Shown here piece after piece: positions 1-7,154 of a stretch of DNA of 20,832 bases. Position 1 is the stretch's first letter. Each line of letters opens with the position of its first letter. The stretch spans positions 1 through 20,832 of the forward strand of contig JAUJNC010000119.1 in the NCBI GenBank assembly GCA_030446525.1, in the 5' to 3' direction. Position numbers and translations under genes: made by a program. The notes beneath the pieces are model-generated. The model ran no database searches and was not told the DNA's origin. It was given only the letters and a program-made list of their open reading frames with translations. The stretch comes from Armatimonadaceae bacterium. Its GTDB lineage: Bacteria > Armatimonadota > Armatimonadia > Armatimonadales > Armatimonadaceae.

Positions 1-911
1 AGGATCCGCACGGCGTAGTCGATCGCCTCGGCAGCGCCGGTCGGGTAGACGTACGTCGCGTCGATCCGCCCGTCCATGACCGAGCGGATGCCACCGTCGG
101 GGGTCGGCAGCGCGTCGATGCCGATGAAGAAGATCTCGTCGAGATCCAGCCCGGCGTTCTGGGCCGAGATGATCGCCGCCTCGGCCATCGGATCGTTGTG
201 GGCGTAGACCACGTCCACGCCGGGGTTGGCCTGCAGCATTGCCTGCGAAACGGGGACGGCCTTCTCGCGCACCCAGTCGGCGTTCTGGCTGGCGATGATC
301 TTGACGTCGGGACTCGCGGCGATCCCTTCGCGGAAGCCGTCGCCGCGCTCCTTGGCCGGGGTGGAGCCTTCCAGGCCGCGCAGCTCGATGACGTTGCAGG
401 GGCTGCGCTTGTTTTCCTTACACCAATCGGCCACGTACTCGCCGGCCTGCCGGCCGATGACCTTGTTGTCGGCGCCGATCCACATCGTGTACTTTTCGCC
501 GTTCACCTTGCGGTCCAGGACGATGACCGGGATGCCTTTGTCATAGGCTTTGGCCACCACGTCCGTCAGCGGCGCGGCCTCGTTGGGGGAGATGATCAGC
601 AGATCGACACCTTGCTGGATAAAGTTCTCGACGTCGGCGATCTGCTTGGCGTTGTTCTGCGCCGCGTCGGCAAAGACCACATTCAGCCCCGGGTGCCGCT
701 TAGCGGCCTCGGCGATCTGGTCATTCATCGCCTGGCGCCACGGCTCGCCCTTGTTCGCCTGGGACATGCCGATGAGATACGTTTTGCCGCCCGTGGAGGG
801 CGTCGACGCGTCGGTCTGCGCCGTTTCTCTCGGGCCGCACCCGCCGAGGATGCCGCCGAAAGCGGCAAGTCCGGCCGCAACGCTCAGGAGTCGTCGCGAT
901 AGAATCGTCAT
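1..911 (-). CDS. Sugar ABC transporter substrate-binding lipoprotein (ribose/galactose type), partial at left edge
   Basis: This is a periplasmic-binding-protein-family lipoprotein that would capture a sugar outside the membrane and hand it to the permease encoded just upstream. The frame is open to the left edge, with about 303 codons visible of roughly 320-340 usual for the family. Residues 1-25 form a lipoprotein signal: basic MTILSRRLL, a hydrophobic stretch, then the lipobox LGGC with Cys25. The mature part starts with a family-typical first strand (YLIGMSQANKGEPW) and carries GVDLLIISPNEAAPL, IPVIVLDRKV and VVYAHNDPMAEAA, all characteristic of the RbsB-like periplasmic-binding fold. The ATG at 911 is chosen because a perfect AAGGAGGT lies at 921-928. 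The gene follows the permease, the same A-C-B order as the E. coli rbs operon. The sugar cannot be read from the sequence; ribose, galactose, xylose or fucose are all possible. Confidence 0.93.
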   Translation of the reverse strand, partial: MTILSRRLLSVAAGLAAFGGILGGCGPRETAQTDASTPSTGGKTYLIGMSQANKGEPWRQAMNDQIAEAAKRHPGLNVVFADAAQNNAKQIADVENFIQQGVDLLIISPNEAAPLTDVVAKAYDKGIPVIVLDRKVNGEKYTMWIGADNKVIGRQAGEYVADWCKENKRSPCNVIELRGLEGSTPAKERGDGFREGIAASPDVKIIASQNADWVREKAVPVSQAMLQANPGVDVVYAHNDPMAEAAIISAQNAGLDLDEIFFIGIDALPTPDGGIRSVMDGRIDATYVYPTGAAEAIDYAVRI

Positions 912-945
912 GAAGTTGCTACCTCCTTGTATTGTTGCCGTGAAG

Positions 946-1003
946 AAAGGCCCCACCGCCCCCTGTTCCGGTCCCCCCATTATTGGGGGCGCAGGGGGCC
1001 TTT
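946..1003 (-). terminator. Nested hairpin between permease and binding-protein genes
   Basis: The outer arms 946-954 (AAAGGCCCC) and 995-1003 (GGGGCCTTT) are perfect reverse complements. A second pair, C974-978 with G985-989, closes a six-base loop inside. A competing stem is possible between CAGGGGG on one side and CCCCCTG on the other. Read on the minus strand the structure is followed by only a short T-rich tail (TTTCTT). It could act as a partial terminator or an mRNA-stabilising 3' structure that sets the ratio of binding protein to membrane components, since the binding-protein RBS lies 18 bases further on. It could also form on the plus strand, where no gene is seen to end. Confidence 0.55.
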
Positions 1004-1008
1004 TCCTC

Positions 1009-2049
<1,041 letters not shown>

Positions 2050-2081
2050 CGTCGTGTCGCCTCGAAGGGGGGGCGGTGCGG

Positions 2082-3611
2082 CTAGGCCGCCCGCTGCCGG
2101 GAAGCGGTGGCCGCCCCCAGGATGCGCTCCTGCGTCGCCTCGCCGCGTCCGAATTCGGCGCTGATGCGCCCGCCCGCGAGAACCAGGATGCGGTCGCACA
2201 GCGCGAGCAGTTCGGGCATCTCCGACGAGGCCATAACGATGCCCGCCCCGCTTTGCGCGAGCCGGCTGATGAGCGCGTAGATTTCGGCCTTGGCCCCGAC
2301 GTCGATGCCCCGCGTCGGCTCGTCCAGAAGCAGCACGCGCGGGCGGGTCAAGAGGCACTTGGCGAGCGCGACCTTCTGCTGGTTGCCGCCCGACAAAGTG
2401 TCCACGAGCGCGTCCGCGCTGTGCGTCTTGATGCGCAGATCCCGGATGGAGCGCTGCACCGCCGCGTTTTCGACCCGGGAACGGACGACGCCGCTCCCGC
2501 GCGCCAGAAACTCGCCGAGCGCGGCCAGCGTGATGTTGTGGCCGACCGACAGCTTCGAAACCAGGCTCTTTCCCTTGCGGTCCTCGCTCACGAAGGCGAG
2601 ACCGGCCCGGATGGCGGCGCGGGGCGACGCGAACAAAGGCCGCTCCCGGCCCGCGATCACGATCCGCCCGCGCGCCCGCGGCGGTTGATGGACGCCGAAC
2701 AGCGCCTCCAGCAGCTCGGTCCGTCCCGCACCCATCAGGCCTGCCAGGCCGACGATCTCGCCGCGCCGAAGCCCGAACGAGACGTCGTGCAGCGCGCGCC
2801 CGCCGCGCGTCCCGTCCCCCGCGAGGCTGAGCCGGTCCACCCGCAGCACCTCCTCGCCGACAGCGCTCTCCTCTTTGGGGAACAGGTCGCTTAGCGGGCG
2901 CCCGACCATCATCCGGATCAGCTCGCCTTCGTCGGTCTGGTCCCGGGAGCGCGTGCCGATGTAACGCCCGTCGCGCAAAACGGTGATGCGGTCGGCGAGC
3001 CGGAAGATCTCGTCCAGCTTGTGCGAGATATAGATCATCGTCACGCCCTCCTTTTTGAGCGCGTCGATGAGTGCGAACAGCCGCTCCCGCTCCGCGTCCG
3101 AAAGCGCCGACGTCGGCTCGTCCAGGATCAGCAGACGGGCCTTGAGAGACAGCGCCTTGGCGACCTCCACGAGCTGCTGTTCGCCGACACGCAGCCACCG
3201 AACGGACCGATCGGGCGCGGCGGCAAGACCGACGCGCAGGAGAAGTGCCCGCGCCTCGCGCTCCATGCGCTCCCGGTCGAGCGTCCCCCACGGCGTGCGC
3301 GGCTCGCAGCCCAGAAAGATGTTCTCGGCGATGGAAAGCTCCGGGATGAGGTTCAGCTCCTGGTGGATGATGGCGATGCCGCGCTGCTGGGCCTCGCGCG
3401 GGCCGTCCATTTTGAGCGGCCGCCCGTCCAGGTAGATCTCGCCCTCGTACTCGGTGTAGACGCCGCTCAGGATCTTCATGAGCGTCGATTTCCCCGCGCC
3501 GTTCTCGCCCATGAGCGCGTGGACCTCGCCCCGCGCCACGTCGAACGAGACGTCCGCCAGGGCGAGGACGCCGGGGAAGCGTTTGCCGATGGATCTGATC
3601 TCAAGCATCAT
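2082..3611 (-). CDS. Sugar ABC transporter ATP-binding protein, double-domain (RbsA/MglA-like)
   Basis: This 509-residue cytoplasmic ATPase, with two fused nucleotide-binding domains, powers import by the adjacent permease. Domain 1 has Walker A GENGAGKST at 35-43, a signature-like LRVGEQQ at 140-146, and Walker B LLILDEPTSAL at 160-170. Domain 2 has a degenerate Walker A (GLMGAGRTE, 291-299, lacking the usual GKS/T), as is typical for this family. It also has a canonical signature LSGGNQQ at 406-412 and Walker B LLLDEPTRG at 427-435. Length is normal. The start is ATG at 3611 (a second ATG follows at 3608). It has no Shine-Dalgarno of its own: the bases upstream are GC-rich and lie inside an 11-codon mini-cistron whose TGA overlaps this ATG, so translational coupling is likely. 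The gene lies between the LacI regulator and the permease in one operon. Confidence 0.96.
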   Translation of the reverse strand: MMLEIRSIGKRFPGVLALADVSFDVARGEVHALMGENGAGKSTLMKILSGVYTEYEGEIYLDGRPLKMDGPREAQQRGIAIIHQELNLIPELSIAENIFLGCEPRTPWGTLDRERMEREARALLLRVGLAAAPDRSVRWLRVGEQQLVEVAKALSLKARLLILDEPTSALSDAERERLFALIDALKKEGVTMIYISHKLDEIFRLADRITVLRDGRYIGTRSRDQTDEGELIRMMVGRPLSDLFPKEESAVGEEVLRVDRLSLAGDGTRGGRALHDVSFGLRRGEIVGLAGLMGAGRTELLEALFGVHQPPRARGRIVIAGRERPLFASPRAAIRAGLAFVSEDRKGKSLVSKLSVGHNITLAALGEFLARGSGVVRSRVENAAVQRSIRDLRIKTHSADALVDTLSGGNQQKVALAKCLLTRPRVLLLDEPTRGIDVGAKAEIYALISRLAQSGAGIVMASSEMPELLALCDRILVLAGGRISAEFGRGEATQERILGAATASRQRAA

Positions 3612-3643
3612 TGCGGGGCGCCGGCCGGGATCTCTCGTTTCAT
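3608..3643 (-). CDS. 11-residue mini-cistron linking regulator and ATPase genes
   Basis: The predicted peptide is MKREIPAGAPQ. Its ATG (3643-3641) overlaps the TGA of the LacI gene (3642-3640) as ATGA. Its own TGA (3610-3608) overlaps the ATG of the ATPase gene (3611-3609), again as ATGA. AAGGAG lies at 3655-3660, a good distance upstream. By contrast, neither a Shine-Dalgarno nor an alternative start serves the ATPase ATG directly. The simplest reading is a coupling device: ribosomes initiate on the mini-cistron, terminate, and reinitiate on the ATPase. The peptide matches nothing I recognise and may have no function of its own. The layout is directly visible, but its use is inferred. Confidence 0.45.
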   Translation of the reverse strand: MKREIPAGAPQ

Positions 3644-4704
3644 GAGTCTTCGTGCTCCTTTGCGCGGCAAATGCCTGGAGGGTGCGCGGCGCGAGCGCCG
3701 CAGGACTCGCGCACGATGAGACGGGCGGGAAGGACGACGCGCGTGTCCTTCGGCACGCGCCCGGCGAGGAGGTCGAGCGCGAGCCGGGCGGTCGCCCGGC
3801 CCATCTCCGTCGTCGGCTGGGCCATGACCGTGAGCGGGACGGCCAGATGCCGGGCGTGGTCCACGTCGGTGTACCCCACGAGGGCGATGTCGGCGGGGAC
3901 CCGCAGGCCCCGCTCCTTCAGCACGTCCAGCACGCCGAAGGCGATCGGGTCGTGCGCGGCGAAAACCGCATCGACCGGCCCGCGCTCCAGCAGCGCGCGC
4001 ATGCCCTTGCGCCCCGCCTCCTCGCCGAAGCCGCACTCCGCCACGATCTCCGGCAGCCCCGCCGCTCTCGTCGCTTCCCGGTACCCGCGCAGCCGCTCGC
4101 GTGCCACGGACAGGCCGGGCGGGCCGGCGAGGTGTGCGACGCGCCGGTAGCCCAGCCCGATCAGGTGCTCGGTGGCGCGGCGCGCGCCGTCGTGGTCGTC
4201 ACTGTATACACCGGGCGCCTCGAGGTTCTCGGCGTAGCGGTCGAAGAGCACGAGGGGCCGGTGCGACGAGCAGACCTGCCGGAGGACGTCGACGTTCGCC
4301 TCCGGATCCGACGAGGCGATCAGCAGGGCGTCCACCGGGCGCGCCAGCAGGGTGTGGATCTCTTCGCGCTCCACCTCGGCCCGTTCGTTGGAGTGCGCGA
4401 ACAGGACGGTATAACCGTTCGCCTTGGCGACCTCCTCGATGCCCAGCACGATGTCGGCCCAGAAGGTTTGCCGCAGGGAAGGGAAGATGACCCCGAGCAC
4501 CTGCGCCCTGCGCCGCACCAGCGTGCGGGCCGCCAGGTTGGGCCGGTAGTGGACCCGTCGGGCGTATTCCTGCACGCGCCGCCGCGTCTCGTCGCTGACG
4601 CCTTTCTGGCCGTGCAGCGCGCGCGACACGCTCATCAGGGACAGGTTCAGGTCGCGGGCGATCTGCTTGAGCGTCTGGTTGTTCGTTGCGGCGTGATGGT
4701 CCAC
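3640..4704 (-). CDS. LacI-family transcriptional regulator
   Basis: This 354-residue regulator has an N-terminal LacI helix-turn-helix at about residues 11-32 (TLKQIARDLNLSLMSVSRAL). A hinge follows near 53-62 (YRPNLAARTL). The rest is a periplasmic-binding-protein-like ligand domain (VLGVIFPSLRQTFWADIV, VDALLIASSDPEANVDVL, LVLFDRY, DDHDGARRATEHLIGLGYRR, VDAVFAAHDPIAFGVLDVL, IALVGYTDVDHA). Length is normal. The start is GTG at 4704, because the DNA-binding domain begins almost immediately after it and no better ATG is near; the Shine-Dalgarno is weak. It is the first gene of the ABC-transporter operon and sits just behind a consensus-like promoter and a 19-bp inverted repeat at 4719-4737, so autoregulation is likely. 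The effector is probably a sugar taken up by the transporter, but its identity is not visible. Confidence 0.94.
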   Translation of the reverse strand: MDHHAATNNQTLKQIARDLNLSLMSVSRALHGQKGVSDETRRRVQEYARRVHYRPNLAARTLVRRRAQVLGVIFPSLRQTFWADIVLGIEEVAKANGYTVLFAHSNERAEVEREEIHTLLARPVDALLIASSDPEANVDVLRQVCSSHRPLVLFDRYAENLEAPGVYSDDHDGARRATEHLIGLGYRRVAHLAGPPGLSVARERLRGYREATRAAGLPEIVAECGFGEEAGRKGMRALLERGPVDAVFAAHDPIAFGVLDVLKERGLRVPADIALVGYTDVDHARHLAVPLTVMAQPTTEMGRATARLALDLLAGRVPKDTRVVLPARLIVRESCGARAAHPPGICRAKEHEDS

Positions 4705-4718
4705 GGGGCTGCTTCGCC

Positions 4719-4737
4719 TGCGTTATACGTTAACGCA
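4719..4737. promoter_or_regulatory. Candidate LacI-type operator at the transporter-operon promoter
   Basis: The 19-bp inverted repeat TGCGTTATACGTTAACGCA has perfect 7-bp arms (TGCGTTA/TAACGCA) around five bases. It starts within a few bases of the predicted -10 element of the promoter that reads into the LacI gene, where a bound repressor would block initiation. Size, symmetry and position fit a LacI-family operator, and the adjacent LacI gene is the obvious binder. The half-site TGCGTT is also present in the second copy of the promoter module (7009-7014). Confidence 0.6.
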
Positions 4738-4775
4738 AGCTTATCATGCCGCGACCCCGTTTGTCAACACCGCGG
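4732..4775. repeat. Promoter-module repeat, copy 1 (44 bp)
   Basis: This matches 7009-7052 at 40 of 44 positions in direct orientation, and all four differences are transitions. It contains the -35, the spacer, the -10 and the proximal half (AACGCA) of the operator-like palindrome. Its placement in front of an operon in both cases points to duplication or selection of a shared control element rather than a mobile-element end. Confidence 0.8.
4740..4767 (-). promoter_or_regulatory. Sigma70-type promoter of the LacI/ABC operon
   Basis: On the minus strand a perfect TTGACA (4767-4762) is followed after 16 bases by GATAAG (4745-4740), matching TATAAT at four of six positions. It reads toward the LacI start at 4704. 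The element is part of a 44-bp sequence repeated at 7009-7052. It begins only about 20 bases after the stop codon of the oxidoreductase gene upstream, and no terminator is seen between, so readthrough from that operon is possible. Confidence 0.65.
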
Positions 4776-4786
4776 CTTTCCCACGC

Positions 4787-5886
4787 TCAGGAGATGCCGA
4801 AGTCGGGGACGGCGACCGGTTCGCCGTTCTTCATCGCCGACTCGTGCGCGCAGATGCCCGGCGCGGTCCAGTCCGCCGACGTCCGGGCGTCAATGGCCGC
4901 AGGGCGCTCCTCGACGATGCTGCGCACGAATTCGTGCGCCAGGTGCGGGTGCGAGCCGCCGTGCCCGCCGTTCGCAAAGGAAGCCAGTTCAGCGGGCAGC
5001 AAGTCCGGGCGGAACGGCGGCTGGACGCGCTCGGCGGTGACGGCCCGCCCCCGCCGCGTCGGCTGCACCGGCTCCAGCGTGAAGAGAACCGGGTCCTCGT
5101 GCTCCAGCTGCTGCCACTCGAAGCCGCGCCGGTCGCCGTAGACGTTGAACGCCTCGGTGTAGGCGCGGGCCGTCTGGAACCAGGAGCGCGTCACCTCGGC
5201 GGCAACGTCCGTCCCGGCCAGTCGGAAGAGGGCGGTCTGGAGCGGAAAGAGGTTGCCGCCCGGCTGCTGGATGTCGGGCCGGAGCCGCCCGGAGCCGAGG
5301 CAGCAGACTTTCTCGGCGCGCGTGCCGGCGAGCGCGAGCAGCGGCGCGAGGGCGTGCGTGACGTAGTGCATCGGCGGCTGCGCCCGCCAGTAGGTCGGAT
5401 AATCGCCCTCCAAATCCTGGAAGTACGTGCCGCGCAAAAACGTCAGCGTTCCCAGTTCACCGCGTGCGTGCAGGTCCCGGGCGAAGAGGAACTCGCGCGT
5501 GTAGACGGCGGTCTCCATCATCATGTAGTTCTTGCCGGACGCCCTTTGCGCGGCGAGGATTCGGCGCAGGTCGTCCAGTTCGGTGGCCATCGGCACGGCG
5601 CAGGCGCAGTGCTTGCCGGCGGACAGGACGGCCAGCGTCTGCTCCACATGGAGCGGAACCGGCGTCAGCAGATGCACGGCGTCGCAGGCGTCGCCGTCGA
5701 GCAGGTCTTCCAGCCGGGTGAACTGGTCCGCGCGGACGATGCCGAGGCGGTCCCCGACCGCGTGCAGCCGCGGCTCGTCCCGATCGCACAGGACCACCCG
5801 CTCCACGTCGGGGTGATGCTGGTAGATGGGCACGAACGCCGCGCCGAAGTGCAGGCCGACCACGGCAAGACGGATGGGGCGGGCAT
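4787..5886 (-). CDS. Gfo/Idh/MocA-family oxidoreductase (one apparent frameshift near the start)
   Basis: This is an NAD(P)-dependent sugar or polyol oxidoreductase-like protein of about 366 residues. The N-terminal Rossmann strand and turn read VVGLHFGAAF, followed by VERVVLCDRDEPRL and the substrate domain with WRAQPPMHYVTHALAPLLAL. The expected catalytic EKP motif is replaced: the sequence reads GKHCACAVPMATE, with Val where Lys would be. Chemistry may therefore differ from inositol- or glucose-dehydrogenase relatives. The continuous frame begins at a GTG at 5863. However, a better start is ATG at 5886 with GAGGAG at 5893-5898, and adding one base in the C-rich stretch just after it restores MPRPIRLAVVGL. 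It lies downstream of the TIM-barrel gene, with about 230 bases between, and probably belongs to the same operon. The substrate is unknown. Confidence 0.88.
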
Positions 5887-6117
5887 GGATTTCTCCTCGT
5901 CAAGAAGCGGTCCGCGTCGTGTCGCCGGGCGCAAGGAAGGACGCGGTCGCGCAGCAGGCGCTCCGGGCCGGCGGGGGAACACACGATAAACATGCGCATC
6001 ATGCGCATCGGCTCGCTGAGCATCCGGACAGCGCCCCGGTCGAAGGCGAGCGTCTTCCACGTCCGCGCCCGTCGTGATAACCCCGGTCCCGATCGCTGCA
6101 TGGTACTTCTTCTCCGT
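5887..6117 (-). other. 231-base gap between TIM-barrel and oxidoreductase genes; weak ORF only
   Basis: No recognisable gene is visible. On the minus strand an ATG at 6101 lies 17 bases after the TIM-barrel stop, with GGAGAAGA just upstream. It opens an arginine- and methionine-rich frame (about 70 codons, then running out of frame into the oxidoreductase gene) that resembles no family I know. The gap also holds two adjacent copies of the palindrome ATGCGCAT, at 5992-5999 and 6001-6008. It may be a leader, or a small gene obscured by a frame error. Confidence 0.3.
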
Positions 6118-6962
6118 TCAGTTCTGCCCGTTGCCCGGCGACAGCTCCTTGAAGCGGCGCGTTTGCGCCTCGATGGCCGGCTCGACGGACAGGCGCTCGA
6201 TGCTCGACGCGCCGAAGAAGCCGGCGACGCCCTCGGTGTGGTCGAAGACGTACTGCGCGTCCTCCGGCTCGGCAATCGGCCCGCCGTGGCACAGCACCAG
6301 GATGTCGGGCCGAATCTTCACCGCCGCGTCGCGTATCGCCTGCACGCGCCGGGCGGCCTCGTCGAGGGTCATGGCCGTTTGCGCGCCGGTCGTGCCTTTG
6401 GTCGTCGTGCCCATGTGCGGCACGAGCACGTCCGCGCCGGCTTCGGTCATCGCGCGCGCCTCGTCCTCGTCGAAGACGTAGGGGCAGGTCAGCATATCCA
6501 GCGCGTGCGCCTCCCGAATCATGTCCACCTCCAGGCTGTAGCCGAAGCCCGTCTCCTCGCAGTAGGCGCGGATCCGGCCGTCGAACAGGCCGACGGTGGG
6601 GAAGTTCTGCACGCCGTCGAAGCCCATCCCCTTGGTTCGCGCAGGAAGACGGGCATCAGGCGGAACGGGTCGGTCCCGTTGACGCCGGCCAGCACGGGCG
6701 TGTTTCGGACGACGGGCAGCACCTCGCGGGCCATGTCCACGACGATGGCGTTGGCGTCCCCGTAGGCCAGCACCCCGGCCATGCTGCCCCGGCCCGCCAT
6801 CCGGTAGCGCCCGGAGTTGTAGATGATGATGAGGTCCACGCCGCCGCGCTCGGCGAACTTGGCCGAGATCCCGGTCCCCGCGCCTGCGCCGAGCAGGGGC
6901 CGCCCCGCCTCTACCTGGTCGCGCAGCCGCCGCAGCGATTCACTTCGAGAAATAAAGGGCAT
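6118..6962 (-). CDS. TIM-barrel PEP-hydrolase-like / 'signal transduction' family protein (one frameshift)
   Basis: The product is an approximately 281-residue cytoplasmic TIM-barrel protein of the family annotated as TIM-barrel signal transduction protein or phosphoenolpyruvate hydrolase-like (TIM-br_sig_trns). N-terminal half: [57 protein letters not shown] and [12 protein letters not shown]-terminal half: [46 protein letters not shown] and [18 protein letters not shown]. The halves lie in different frames; one extra base near 6636-6645 would join them, giving the usual family length. The ATG at 6962 has AGGAGG at 6972-6977. It is first in its operon, behind the second copy of the promoter module. 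Family members often sit with sugar oxidoreductases, and their true reaction is poorly defined. Confidence 0.88.
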
Positions 6963-6992
6963 CCGCTCCGTCCTCCTGTTGCTTGCCCCGTT

Positions 6993-7011
6993 GTTCCGCG
7001 AGCGTCGGAAC
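6993..7011. promoter_or_regulatory. Inverted repeat at the TIM-barrel operon promoter
   Basis: The 19-bp sequence GTTCCGCGAGCGTCGGAAC has perfect 6-bp arms around seven bases. It starts just downstream of the predicted -10, the same length and place as the palindrome at the other module copy but with a different sequence. It may bind a regulator or form a hairpin in the leader. Whether the neighbouring LacI protein recognises both sites is unknown. Confidence 0.45.
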
Positions 7012-7052
7012 GCAAGCTTATCATGCCGTGGCTCCGTTTGTCAACACTGCGG
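7009..7052. repeat. Promoter-module repeat, copy 2 (44 bp)
   Basis: This is the direct-orientation partner of 4732-4775, identical at 40 of 44 positions. It lies between the minus-strand TIM-barrel gene and the plus-strand GH116 gene and carries the promoter of the former. Confidence 0.8.
7017..7044 (-). promoter_or_regulatory. Sigma70-type promoter of the TIM-barrel/oxidoreductase operon
   Basis: On the minus strand TTGACA (7044-7039), a 16-base spacer and GATAAG (7022-7017) reproduce the -35, spacing and -10 of the promoter at 4740-4767. It reads toward the ATG at 6962. Shared promoter architecture suggests that the two minus-strand operons are co-expressed. Confidence 0.65.
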
Positions 7053-7069
7053 AGCGTGAGTCAAAAACC

Positions 7070-7085
7070 CCGGACCTCGATCCGG
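7070..7085. promoter_or_regulatory. Small inverted repeat in the divergent intergenic region
   Basis: CCGGA and TCCGG flank a six-base loop (CCTCGA). It sits between the minus-strand promoter and the plus-strand GH116 start. The rest of 7053-7154 shows no clear plus-strand -35/-10 pair. It may be an operator or a chance hairpin. Confidence 0.25.
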
Positions 7086-7154
7086 TAGCCGGGCAGGAGA
7101 TACGCGGAACAAATCGAATCTATCAAGAAACCGTGACAACAAAAAGGCGACGTC

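Noticed and set aside
3652..5040. 462-codon plus-strand open frame over the LacI gene
   Set aside because: Antisense shadow of the regulator and the end of the oxidoreductase, with no recognisable domain.
4732..7052. The two 44-bp repeats as ends of a transposon carrying the oxidoreductase and TIM-barrel genes
   Set aside because: They are direct copies without inverted-repeat ends, target duplications or a transposase, and both hold well-placed promoter elements.
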